6,874 nucleotides of DNA from an uncultured Lachnospiraceae bacterium. Lineage in GTDB: Bacteria > Bacillota > Clostridia > Lachnospirales > Lachnospiraceae. Shown here in pieces: positions 1-6,394 of the stretch. The notes below the pieces were generated by a model, which was given only the letters and a program-made list of their open reading frames with translations, did no database searches and was not told the DNA's origin. The stretch's first letter is position 1. Every line of letters starts with the position of its first letter. The position numbers were made by a program, and so were the translations under genes. The stretch covers positions 1-6,874 of the forward strand of contig CADBRG010000114.1 of NCBI GenBank assembly GCA_902797015.1, given 5' to 3'.

Positions 1-679
1 GAGCAAACGAAGCCACTGTCCCGTCATCATGGTAGGTCACATCATATAATGACGGCACATAGATTCCCGGAATGTTCGCTGCACAGTATAAAAACTCCTC
101 CCGGCTCATATCCGTCGCCTGCTTTTCGCGGTACAAATCAAAGAGCTGGTCGTAAACCGTCTCTCCTTCTCCGATATAGAACAGATCAAAAAAGTCCGCG
201 ATCGGTTCCGGATTGTAAACACACGGGCCACCGCCGATCAGGATCGGATCTTCCTCTCCTCTGTCTTTTGCAAACAGCGGAATCCCTGAAAGATCCAGAA
301 TCTGCAGAATGTTCGGATAACACATCTCATACTGCAGCGTAATGCCCAGAAAATCAAACTCCTTTACCGGATCCTGGCTCTCCAGTGCAAAAAGAGGGAT
401 GTTCTCTTCCTTCATGATCTGATGCAGATCCGGCCACGGGGAGTAAACCCGCTCACAGAAGATATCTTCCCTCTGATTAAACATATCATATAGAATCTGA
501 ATCCCCAGATGCGACATACCGATCTCATACACATCCGGAAAACAGATCGCAAAGCGGATCGCCACATCTTCCGGATTTTTCCGGATCATGTTCACTTCAC
601 CGCCGATATAACGGGCCGGCTTTTCAATCCGCATCAGGACGCGCTCTGAAAGCGCAAGTTTTTCATTCATCATATCCAT
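1..679 (-). CDS. TIGR03960-like B12-binding/radical SAM family protein, N-terminal part (runs off window)
   Basis: This open frame has no stop before the window edge; about 226 N-terminal residues are visible. The sequence shows KPARYIGGE near residue 20, FPDVYEIGMSHLGIQILYD around 48-66, a YEMCYPNILQILDLSGIP stretch around 116-133, and GGGPCVYNPEP around 149-159 followed by FFDLFYIGEGE. I recognise this pattern from the TIGR03960 family, whose N-terminal half resembles a B12-binding domain and precedes a radical SAM domain. The CxxxCxxC cluster motif would lie beyond the window, so radical SAM activity cannot be confirmed. The family's reaction is not known to me. The ATG at 679 overlaps the hisI stop by one base (TGATG), with AAGAAG about 10 bases upstream; in-frame ATGs at 673 and 670 are alternatives. 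In many Clostridia this gene precedes a DUF2344 gene, a ribonuclease G gene and the L21/L27 genes, so those may follow to the left (inference). Confidence 0.85.
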   Translation of the reverse strand, partial: MDMMNEKLALSERVLMRIEKPARYIGGEVNMIRKNPEDVAIRFAICFPDVYEIGMSHLGIQILYDMFNQREDIFCERVYSPWPDLHQIMKEENIPLFALESQDPVKEFDFLGITLQYEMCYPNILQILDLSGIPLFAKDRGEEDPILIGGGPCVYNPEPIADFFDLFYIGEGETVYDQLFDLYREKQATDMSREEFLYCAANIPGIYVPSLYDVTYHDDGTVASFA

Positions 680-1014
680 CACGCATTATCTTCTTTACGA
701 TAGAGTTCCTGAAAAAAGCAGCTCCGACTACCAGTATGGCATGCCGCACCGATCTGCTCAACCTTTGCGAGGATCGTATCATTATCGCAATCCAGGTGCA
801 GGGACTTAACATGCTGGTAATGTCCGGAGGTGTCGCCTTTTAACCAAAGCTCCTGTCTGCTCCGGCTCCAATAAGTCATCAGTCCCGTCTCAAGCGTCTT
901 TTCATAGGACTCTTTGTTCATATACGCAAGCATCAGAACCTCCCCGTTCTCGTAGTCCTGTACGATCGCGGGGATCAGTCCGTCTGCATTCAGCTTAAAA
1001 TCTTCAAATCGCAT
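679..1014 (-). CDS. hisI: phosphoribosyl-AMP cyclohydrolase HisI (monofunctional)
   Basis: HisI opens the purine ring of phosphoribosyl-AMP, the third step of histidine synthesis, in the cytosol. Counting from the first of two adjacent ATGs, the family signature is complete: SRSRQELWLKGDTSG at 51-65, then DCDND at 76-80 with the metal-binding aspartates and a zinc cysteine (C77), then C93 in ACHTG and C100 in SCF, the other two zinc cysteines. The length of about 111 residues is that of stand-alone HisI; no HisE (phosphoribosyl-ATP pyrophosphohydrolase) domain follows, so that step must be encoded elsewhere. Two ATGs are adjacent, at 1017 and 1014. I chose 1014 because AAGGAG at 1021-1026 lies 6 bases from it but only 3 from the other. 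The gene starts 12 bases after the hisB stop and its TGA overlaps the next gene's ATG, so it is clearly an operon member. Confidence 0.96.
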   Translation of the reverse strand: MRFEDFKLNADGLIPAIVQDYENGEVLMLAYMNKESYEKTLETGLMTYWSRSRQELWLKGDTSGHYQHVKSLHLDCDNDTILAKVEQIGAACHTGSRSCFFQELYRKEDNA

Positions 1015-1020
1015 CATATG

Positions 1021-1026
1021 CTCCTT
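1021..1026 (-). promoter_or_regulatory. hisI ribosome binding site (decides the start)
   Basis: AAGGAG on the minus strand follows directly on the hisB TAA stop. Its spacing is 3 bases to the first ATG (1017) and 6 bases to the second (1014), which favours the second as the true hisI start. Confidence 0.75.
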
Positions 1027-1617
1027 TTAAAGGCTGCCCTTTGTCGAAAGGACACCTTCGATGCGCGGATCCGCAGAAACCGCTTCATCGAGTGCTTTCG
1101 CAAAAGCTTTAAACATGCCTTCGATCACATGGTGGTTGTTGCCTGCACGCAGGATCACAAAGTGCAGATTCATTCCTGCCGCATAAGAGATTGCATAGAA
1201 GAACTCTTTGACCATCTCCGTCTCCATCTCTCCGACCTTCGCCACCGTAAATTCATGATCCATCACAAAATACGGACGTCCGGAAAGATCGATCGCGCAC
1301 AATACCAGGCTCTCATCCATCGGTAATGTACGGTCTCCGTATCTGCGGATCCCGAATTTGTCCCCGAGCGCCTGTGCGATCGCATTGCCAAGCACGATGC
1401 CGGTGTCCTCGATCGTGTGATGTGTATCCACATGCAGGTCTCCGGAAACGTTCAGATCCATGTCAAAAAAACCATGTCTGCAGAATCCTTCCAGCATATG
1501 ATCGAAAAATCCGATACCGGTATTGATGTTCGCCTTTCCGCTGCCATCAAGATTCAGCTTTAATGTGATCTTTGTCTCAGATGTATTTCTTGTGATCTCT
1601 GCAATCCGTTTTTCCAT
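1027..1617 (-). CDS. hisB: imidazoleglycerol-phosphate dehydratase HisB
   Basis: HisB dehydrates imidazoleglycerol phosphate to imidazoleacetol phosphate. This is the stand-alone dehydratase (196 residues), without the fused histidinol-phosphatase domain of enterobacterial HisB. The manganese-binding motifs are all present: FFDHML at 37-42, HHTIED at 66-71, the MDES pair (D101, E102), H152, and NNHHVIE at 160-166. The N-terminus KRIAEITRNTSET is typical of the family. The ATG at 1617 is preceded by AAAGGAG with a 7-base spacer. The gene follows hisD after a 31-base gap that holds a possible weak terminator hairpin, and it is followed by hisI after 9 to 12 bases. hisH, which sits beside hisB in many bacteria, is absent here. 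Confidence 0.97.
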   Translation of the reverse strand: MEKRIAEITRNTSETKITLKLNLDGSGKANINTGIGFFDHMLEGFCRHGFFDMDLNVSGDLHVDTHHTIEDTGIVLGNAIAQALGDKFGIRRYGDRTLPMDESLVLCAIDLSGRPYFVMDHEFTVAKVGEMETEMVKEFFYAISYAAGMNLHFVILRAGNNHHVIEGMFKAFAKALDEAVSADPRIEGVLSTKGSL

Positions 1618-1631
1618 ACAGCTTCTCCTTT

Positions 1632-1673
1632 AAAAAACGTCCGTATTCCTATGATTCAAAACGAACCCGGATG
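1632..1673 (-). terminator. possible weak hairpin plus T-run between hisD and hisB
   Basis: On the minus strand the last codons of hisD (1662-1673, CATCCGGGTTCG) can pair imperfectly with 1638-1649 (GGAATACGGACG). The core is TCCG/CGGA plus TTC/GAA, with a G-A mismatch and a G-U pair between them. Six Ts follow at 1632-1637, directly before the hisB ribosome binding site. The layout is that of an intrinsic terminator or attenuator, but the stem is mismatched and the loop is about 12 to 13 bases and contains the hisD stop codon. It may lower expression of hisB and later genes, or be chance. I did not compute a folding energy. Confidence 0.22.
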
Positions 1674-2944
1674 GAATTCGCATGCGCCGTCAGCTGCTCA
1701 CATTCCGCAAACTGCACGATATCAGGATAAATCTCTTCGAGTGCTTCTCTGGAATAGGAAATGATACTGGACTTCTTAATAAAATCATCCACGGAAAGCG
1801 GTGAGAAGAACTTCGCTGTTCCGTTGGTCGGGAGCACGTGGTTCGGTCCCGCAAAATAATCACCGAGCGGTTCACTGCTGTAGGGGCCTAAGAAGATCGC
1901 GCCTGCATTTTTGATCCTTGTCATGACTTCAAACGGATCCTTTGTCACGATCTCAAGATGCTCGGAAGCGATCTCGTTTGCGGTTTCGATCGCGGTCTCC
2001 ATATTCGGTGCCAGCAGAATATATCCATAGTTCTCCAGAGATTTTTCGATGATCTTGTGTCTGGAGAGCACCTTTAAAAATCCCTCAATTTCCACTTTGA
2101 CCTGATCTGCCAGTACCTCACTCGTTGTGATCAGAATCGCGGAAGCAAGCTCATCATGCTCAGCCTGTGACAAAAGATCTGCTGCCACATACTTCGGATC
2201 TGCCGTCTCATCGGCGAGCACCAGAATCTCACTCGGGCCTGCGATCGAATCGATGCTGACATAGCCAAATACTGCCTTTTTGGCAAGCGCCACATAGATA
2301 TTGCCCGGTCCGACGATCTTATCCACCTTCGGGATCGAAGCCGTACCAAATGCCATTGCAGCGATCGCCTGCGCGCCGCCGATCTTAAAAATACGGTCTG
2401 CGCCGGCCTCTTTTGCCGCCACGAGCGTAGCCGGATTTACTTTTCCCTCTTTATTGCAGGGTGTTGTCATAATGATCTCAGGAACACCTGCAACCTTTGC
2501 CGGCATGACATTCATCATAACCGAAGACGGATACACTGCCTTGCCGCCGGGGACATACACGCCGGCTCTGCCGATCGGTGTCACCTTCTGTCCGAGGATC
2601 GTACCTTTTTCCGTGCTGTCAAACCAGCTGTACTGACGCTGCTTTTCATGATAGGTACGGATGTTTTCTTTTGCCTTACGCATTACGCTTAAGAGCTTCT
2701 CATCCACAAGCGCATAGGCTTCTTTGATCTCATCCTCTGTCACCTCGACGGTATCCTTTGTCAGCTTTGCGCCGTCAAATTTTTCCGTAAACGCAAAGAC
2801 TGCTTCGTCTCCCTTTTCACGGACTTCGGAAATGATCGCATTGACGCTCGACTCATATTCCGTATAGTGATTCGGACTGCGTTTGAGCAGATCCTCTAAA
2901 ATTTTTCCTGCAGTTTCTTTTGTCAGATTGTAAGTCCGTATCAT
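1649..2944 (-). CDS. hisD: histidinol dehydrogenase HisD
   Basis: HisD is the zinc enzyme that oxidises histidinol to histidine in two NAD-dependent steps, the last steps of the pathway. The protein has 431 residues, the usual family length. Visible motifs in order are PGGKAVYPSSVMMNVMPAKVAGV (about 132-154), GGAQAIAAMAFGT (189-201), KIVGPGNIYVALAKK (209-223), IAGPSEILVLAD (234-245) and LLSQAEHDE (257-265). The zinc ligands Q260, H263, D362 and H421 and the catalytic pair E328-H329 match the positions known from the E. coli enzyme (Q259, H262, D360, H419, E326, H327). The ATG lies one base after the hisG stop, and its GAGGTG ribosome binding site (2952-2957) is inside the end of hisG, so translation is probably coupled. 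The enzyme looks intact. Confidence 0.98.
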   Translation of the reverse strand: MIRTYNLTKETAGKILEDLLKRSPNHYTEYESSVNAIISEVREKGDEAVFAFTEKFDGAKLTKDTVEVTEDEIKEAYALVDEKLLSVMRKAKENIRTYHEKQRQYSWFDSTEKGTILGQKVTPIGRAGVYVPGGKAVYPSSVMMNVMPAKVAGVPEIIMTTPCNKEGKVNPATLVAAKEAGADRIFKIGGAQAIAAMAFGTASIPKVDKIVGPGNIYVALAKKAVFGYVSIDSIAGPSEILVLADETADPKYVAADLLSQAEHDELASAILITTSEVLADQVKVEIEGFLKVLSRHKIIEKSLENYGYILLAPNMETAIETANEIASEHLEIVTKDPFEVMTRIKNAGAIFLGPYSSEPLGDYFAGPNHVLPTNGTAKFFSPLSVDDFIKKSSIISYSREALEEIYPDIVQFAECEQLTAHANSIRVRFES

Positions 2945-2945
2945 T

Positions 2946-3593
2946 CTATTTCACCTCATCCGGCAGCGCACGCAGAGCTTCGATGATCTTCGCGATCCGC
3001 TGCTGCTCCATCTTCATACTCACAGGATTGACTACCATGCGCGCAGAAAGCGGGCAAACCTCTTCTAAAACAGAAAGTCCGTTCTCACGCAGTGTGGAAC
3101 CTGTTTCCACAATATCTACGATCACATCAGAAAGGCCGACGATCGGCGCGAGCTCGATCGAGCCGTTCAGCTTAATGATCTCTGCCGTCTGATGCTTTTT
3201 GTTGTCAAAATAGGTACGGGCGATCTTCGGATACTTCGTCGCCACACGAATCTGCTCGTGGTGCTGTAACAGCTCTTTTGCAGATGCCGGTCCGCAGACA
3301 CACATTCTGCACTTTCCAAATCCCAGGTCCAGAACTTCGTAAATATTCCGGCCTTCTTCCAGGATCGTATCCCTTCCGACAACGCCAATGTCTGCCGCAC
3401 CGTATTCCACGTAGGTCGGGACATCAGGTCCCTTTGATAAGAAGAACTTCAGCTTCAGTTCTTCATTCACAAAGATCAGCTTGCGGCTGTCCTTATCTTT
3501 CATTTCCTCACAGCTGATACCGATTCGTTCGAGACGGTTCATCGCCTCCTTGGCCAGCCTGCCCTTTCCGAGTGCAAAGGTCAAATATCGCAT
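2946..3593 (-). CDS. hisG: ATP phosphoribosyltransferase catalytic subunit, short form HisG(S)
   Basis: HisG joins ATP and PRPP to form phosphoribosyl-ATP, the committed and feedback-controlled step. At 215 residues this is the short form, which lacks the C-terminal histidine-binding domain of long HisG and depends on HisZ for activity and regulation. The sequence shows LGKGRL (8-13), GPDVPTYVEYGAADIGVVGRD (55-75), LGFGKCR (90-96), ATKYPKIA (118-125), ELAPIVGLSD (147-156) and the PRPP-binding loop DIVETGSTLRENGL (160-173). hisZ lies 14 bases upstream, as expected for a HisG-HisZ complex. The ATG at 3593 has AGGAG upstream with a 7-base spacer. The stop is one base before hisD. Confidence 0.97.
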   Translation of the reverse strand: MRYLTFALGKGRLAKEAMNRLERIGISCEEMKDKDSRKLIFVNEELKLKFFLSKGPDVPTYVEYGAADIGVVGRDTILEEGRNIYEVLDLGFGKCRMCVCGPASAKELLQHHEQIRVATKYPKIARTYFDNKKHQTAEIIKLNGSIELAPIVGLSDVIVDIVETGSTLRENGLSVLEEVCPLSARMVVNPVSMKMEQQRIAKIIEALRALPDEVK

Positions 3594-3607
3594 AATAAAG
3601 CTCCTGT

Positions 3608-4795
3608 CTAAATATAGTAAATCAGATCCGTTATGCCGTTGTTTGCGGCATAGGATTCATACTTTTCAATATCGTTTTCTGCCGCGATACGCATCAGGAC
3701 AACTTCTTCCTTTTCTTCTCTGAGGACCATCGCGTCCTTTAATGCTTCCGTCCGGTGCTGATCCGTATAAAGGATCCATTTTGCCTTATTTTCTCCCGCA
3801 ACACGGATATGCTGATGCTTTAAGGCATCATAGAGCTGATCCGTAATGATCGCAAATCCGATCGCAGGCGCGTCTTTTCCGAAATACTGCAGTAGGTTGT
3901 CATACCGGCCGCCTGCAACAACAGCCTCGCCGCTTCCATACGTATACCCTGCAAACAGCACACCCGTATAATAATTGATTTCAGATGTCAGTGCAAGCTC
4001 GTAGGAAACATAGCGGTCTACACCGTAGAGTGATAACAGTGAATCCAGCTCTTCCAGACGTTCCAGAGAGGCTACGAGACGCGGAAACCGCGCTGCTCTC
4101 TTCTTCATTTCCAGAAGATCTTCTTTTTCCATCAGCGCATTTTTCAGCTGTCCGTAAAGCCAGGTCAGATCCTCATCCAGTCCGAGGTCATCAATGTAAT
4201 CTTCAACGCCATAGAAATTACGGTTTAAGATCAGCTCTCTGACCGCATCCATAGACTCTTCATCCAGTCCCGATGCTTCAAAAAGCCCTTTCAGGAAATC
4301 CGCATGTCCGATGCTGATCTGGATGTTTTCCAGGCCTGAGGAAAGCAACAGCCTTACAGCAAGCGCGATCATCTCTGCATCCGCATCCACGGACCCGTCA
4401 CCGATCAGCTCGGCACCTGACTGTGTCCGCTCCATCAGACGTCCCTGGTAACGTGTATTGTTGATAAAGGTCTTTCCGTTATAGCAGAACCGAAGCGGTA
4501 CCGCCTCTTCCAGAAAATAAGTCGCAGCACACCGTGCGATTGACGGCGTGATGTCGGGACGCAGGACAAGCGTATTTCCTTCTCTGTCAAAAAACTTATA
4601 CAGTTTTCTCGAAGATGTCGTCCCGAACTCCTGGTTAAAAACATCAAAAAACTCAAACGAAGGCGTATCGATCATGCGATATCCATACATCTTCATTTCT
4701 TTTACAAGCGTCTGCTCCAGTGCCATTTTCTGCTCACACTGGTCCCTATATAAGTCACGAACACCTTCCGGTGTCTGCAGCAATCGGTTTTTCAT
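3608..4795 (-). CDS. hisZ: ATP phosphoribosyltransferase regulatory subunit HisZ
   Basis: HisZ is a paralogue of the histidyl-tRNA synthetase catalytic core that has lost aminoacylation. It binds short HisG and carries histidine feedback control. The protein is 395 residues from the ATG at 4795. Visible features are TPEGVRDLY (8-16), a class II motif-2-like LRPDITPSIARCAA (78-91), ERTQSGAELIG (122-132), and YYTGVLFAGYTYGSG to GGRYDNLLQYFG (276-306) then APAIGFAI. A C-terminal anticodon-binding domain of the full HisRS type is not recognisable, and the short HisG gene follows directly. Both point to HisZ rather than HisRS. A longer reading from TTG at 4807 is unlikely because it overlaps GGAGGG, which sits 4 bases before the ATG. 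This is the first gene of the his operon, about 47 bases from its predicted transcription start. Confidence 0.95.
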   Translation of the reverse strand: MKNRLLQTPEGVRDLYRDQCEQKMALEQTLVKEMKMYGYRMIDTPSFEFFDVFNQEFGTTSSRKLYKFFDREGNTLVLRPDITPSIARCAATYFLEEAVPLRFCYNGKTFINNTRYQGRLMERTQSGAELIGDGSVDADAEMIALAVRLLLSSGLENIQISIGHADFLKGLFEASGLDEESMDAVRELILNRNFYGVEDYIDDLGLDEDLTWLYGQLKNALMEKEDLLEMKKRAARFPRLVASLERLEELDSLLSLYGVDRYVSYELALTSEINYYTGVLFAGYTYGSGEAVVAGGRYDNLLQYFGKDAPAIGFAIITDQLYDALKHQHIRVAGENKAKWILYTDQHRTEALKDAMVLREEKEEVVLMRIAAENDIEKYESYAANNGITDLIYYI

Positions 4796-4799
4796 GATT

Positions 4800-4805
4800 C
4801 CCTCC
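4800..4805 (-). promoter_or_regulatory. hisZ ribosome binding site (decides the start)
   Basis: GGAGGG on the minus strand lies 4 bases before the ATG at 4795. The alternative in-frame TTG (4805-4807) shares its last base with this site, so it cannot be served by it. The site therefore supports the ATG and the 395-residue product. Confidence 0.85.
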
Positions 4806-4812
4806 AATACTT

Positions 4813-4834
4813 TAGCGTGCTACCATGCTACCAC
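4813..4834 (-). promoter_or_regulatory. candidate his operator: two overlapping near-palindromes 8 bp apart
   Basis: Reading the minus strand, the leader just after the hisZ promoter holds TAGCATGGTA (4821-4830) and TAGCACGCTA (4813-4822). They overlap by 2 bases and are offset by exactly 8. Equivalently, GGTAGCA occurs twice in tandem. The second unit has perfect TAGC/GCTA arms; the first has one mismatch. The element covers roughly +9 to +30 relative to the predicted start, where a bound repressor would block transcription. TrpR-family repressors are known to bind tandem half-sites with 8-bp spacing, and a TrpR-like regulator (HisR/YerC) has been proposed for histidine genes in Firmicutes. 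Assignment to that family is inference. A 5-bp RNA stem (GUGUG with CACGC) over the same bases is an alternative reading. Confidence 0.45.
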
Positions 4835-4848
4835 ACGAAATTATTGCC

Positions 4849-4877
4849 ATTATAAGAGATTCCATTACAAATGTCAA
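4849..4877 (-). promoter_or_regulatory. SigA-type promoter of the his operon (perfect consensus)
   Basis: On the minus strand TTGACA (4872-4877) and TATAAT (4849-4854) are separated by exactly 17 bases, a perfect match to the housekeeping promoter consensus. The predicted start is near 4842, giving a leader of about 47 bases before hisZ. The recU stop codon TGA (4874-4876) lies inside the -35 box, so the promoter overlaps the end of the upstream gene. No terminator is visible before it, so read-through from the rluA-family/recU operon is possible. A full-consensus promoter would be strong without control, which fits with the operator-like repeats just downstream. Confidence 0.88.
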
Positions 4878-5413
4878 TCTTCATCACGCTCATCCAGATC
4901 TCTCTGCAGAGGCTTTAGATACGGCACCATCAGCATACCGCTCCGTTCAAAATAGAAGTTCTCATCCAGTTCTTCCCTGCGGAAGCTTTTCCGCCCGCCT
5001 GCTTCCATGCGCTTCCAGAATGAAAAAAGCACACGAAACGGCAGATAATAATACTGATCCAGATGCGTGAAATATATGATAAAAAACGCAATGCCGCCCT
5101 GCTTTTCAAAATCCTGCATGAACTGCACCTGATGTTCGTGTACATTCTGCAGCGGGAACGTGTCCACATGACACTCCTTCGCATCAAAGCAGACGGGAAT
5201 CCCCTGCACTGCGCCGATATAATCAACTGTAGATTTCTGGTCGAAATAAGCCAGTGTAATATGCCGTGACTTCTGATCGATCTCGATCGGCGTGATCGGA
5301 GTAGGAATTTTCTGAACCAGCGCAAGTCCCTCATCCCGGTATTTTTCATTTGTCAGATTGATCATCTCTTCGAGCGTCGATCCCCGAAGTCCCCTTGAAT
5401 TCCAGGTAGCCAT
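4874..5413 (-). CDS. recU: Holliday junction resolvase RecU
   Basis: RecU is the Firmicutes Holliday junction resolvase, a PD-(D/E)XK-fold nuclease that cuts four-way junctions during recombination and repair. The 179-residue protein shows NSRGLRGSTLEEMINLTN (5-22), KIPTPITP (35-42), STVDYIGAVQG (61-71), FDAKE (76-80) and FPLQNVHEHQVQFM (86-99). By alignment from memory with B. subtilis RecU, D64 and K79 correspond to its active-site Asp and Lys, and D77 stands where B. subtilis has Glu. The N-terminal extension of the Bacillus protein is absent. The C-terminal tail is acidic (ERDED). The ATG at 5413 has TAAGGAG 5 bases upstream, and the TAA of that site is the stop of the upstream rRNA/tRNA-modification gene. 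No penicillin-binding protein gene (the partner of recU in Bacillus) is adjacent. The stop codon lies inside the his promoter. Confidence 0.93.
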   Translation of the reverse strand: MATWNSRGLRGSTLEEMINLTNEKYRDEGLALVQKIPTPITPIEIDQKSRHITLAYFDQKSTVDYIGAVQGIPVCFDAKECHVDTFPLQNVHEHQVQFMQDFEKQGGIAFFIIYFTHLDQYYYLPFRVLFSFWKRMEAGGRKSFRREELDENFYFERSGMLMVPYLKPLQRDLDERDED

Positions 5414-5422
5414 CTGCTCTCC

Positions 5423-6394
5423 TTAATCCATATCCTGCAGGCTTTCTGTCACAGACCGGTAATCATCAGGAAGCGGCGCTTCCATGATACGCCCATCCGG
5501 GAGTTCTAATCTGTAAGCATGCAAAAGCTGTCTGCTCAGCCCTGTCTTTTCCTTCCACACACTGTTTCTTTTGCGGTCTCCGTATTTTGGATCTCCCAGG
5601 ATCGGATTCCCCATCTGCGCCATCTGCGCACGAATCTGATGTGTCCGTCCGGTCTTTAGAAGGATCTCTAAGTCCGTGTAGCCCGCATAGTTTGCAACCG
5701 GCCGGAAGGATAAACTGATCCTTTGCGCACCGGTCTCTTCCTTCTCTGTGATCCGTACCTGATTGGTCTTTTCATCCTTGATCAGATAACCATCCAGGTC
5801 GTCTTCCGTACGAATTTCGCCGGCCACAATACACCGATAGTATTTTTTTGCGGTATGGTCATGAAACCAGACACCAAGCTGCTGCAGTCCGGAAACGGTC
5901 TTTCCGACTGTGATCAGACCGGATGTATTCCGGTCCAGCCGGTTGCCGATGGAAGGTCTGAAATCGGCCAGCTCTTCTTCTTTTAACTGTCCTGAGCGCA
6001 AAAGATATCGGATTGCCCATTCATTGATCGAGTCATCCGTATCCTTTGCCTTTTGCGAAAGAACACCTGCCGGCTTATCGACAAACAAAAAGTCTTCGTT
6101 CTCAAATATGATCTGCGGATTCGTACGGTCAACACTCTTATTTTTCATCGCATCACGTTCTGTGCCCGTCCCGCCCGAAGAAAACTTGGCAAAGGTCTCA
6201 TCGCTGAAATAGATCCGAACGGTATCATTTTTTTGCAATACTTCTCTTCCGTCCGCCTTTTTATCATTCAGAACGATGTTCTTTTTGCGCATCATTTTAT
6301 ATAAAAAGCTTTTCGGCGCGCGGTCTAATACCTTTGCAAGATATTTGTCCAGCCGCTGTCCGGCCTGTCTGTCACTGATCACAAATTCTTTCAT
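5423..6394 (-). CDS. RluA-family RNA pseudouridine synthase with S4 domain
   Basis: This enzyme converts specific uridines in rRNA or tRNA to pseudouridine. The 323-residue protein has an N-terminal S4 RNA-binding domain (about 12-62, with GQRLDKYLAKVL at its start) followed by the synthase domain. The latter shows IIFENEDFLFVDKPAGVLS (95-113), the catalytic motif NRLDRNTSGL (151-160) with D154 as the nucleophilic aspartate, KTGRTHQIRAQMA (247-259), GDPKYGD (267-273) and LHAYRL (291-296). The catalytic motif begins with Asn where many family members have His. Domain order resembles RluC/RluD, but the target uridine cannot be read from sequence, so no symbol is given. Its ATG overlaps the stop of the preceding phosphatase gene as ATGA. 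There is no strong ribosome binding site at normal spacing, so translation is probably coupled. recU follows after 9 bases. Confidence 0.95.
   Translation of the reverse strand: MKEFVISDRQAGQRLDKYLAKVLDRAPKSFLYKMMRKKNIVLNDKKADGREVLQKNDTVRIYFSDETFAKFSSGGTGTERDAMKNKSVDRTNPQIIFENEDFLFVDKPAGVLSQKAKDTDDSINEWAIRYLLRSGQLKEEELADFRPSIGNRLDRNTSGLITVGKTVSGLQQLGVWFHDHTAKKYYRCIVAGEIRTEDDLDGYLIKDEKTNQVRITEKEETGAQRISLSFRPVANYAGYTDLEILLKTGRTHQIRAQMAQMGNPILGDPKYGDRKRNSVWKEKTGLSRQLLHAYRLELPDGRIMEAPLPDDYRSVTESLQDMD

Noticed and set aside
49..342. Plus-strand open frame of 97 codons at the left edge
   Set aside because: It lies opposite the conserved N-terminal part of the TIGR03960-like gene, which continues off the window and explains this stretch.
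1018..1326. Plus-strand open frame of 102 codons opposite hisB
   Set aside because: Antisense to conserved HisB motifs, no ribosome binding site and no family resemblance.
3608..4795. Histidyl-tRNA synthetase (HisRS) reading of hisZ
   Set aside because: The C-terminal anticodon-binding domain is not recognisable and the gene directly precedes a short-form hisG, both expected of HisZ.
4805..4807. TTG start for hisZ giving four more residues
   Set aside because: The TTG overlaps the GGAGGG ribosome binding site that serves the ATG at 4795.
4796..4873. T-box riboswitch or leader-peptide attenuator in front of hisZ
   Set aside because: The leader after the promoter is only about 47 bases, with no T-box sequence, no terminator and no run of His codons.
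4548..4955. Plus-strand open frame of 135 codons across the hisZ start and recU end
   Set aside because: It runs antiparallel to two well-supported genes and through their promoter, has no recognisable domain, and its residue make-up (rich in Ser, Arg, Cys) is that of a shadow frame.
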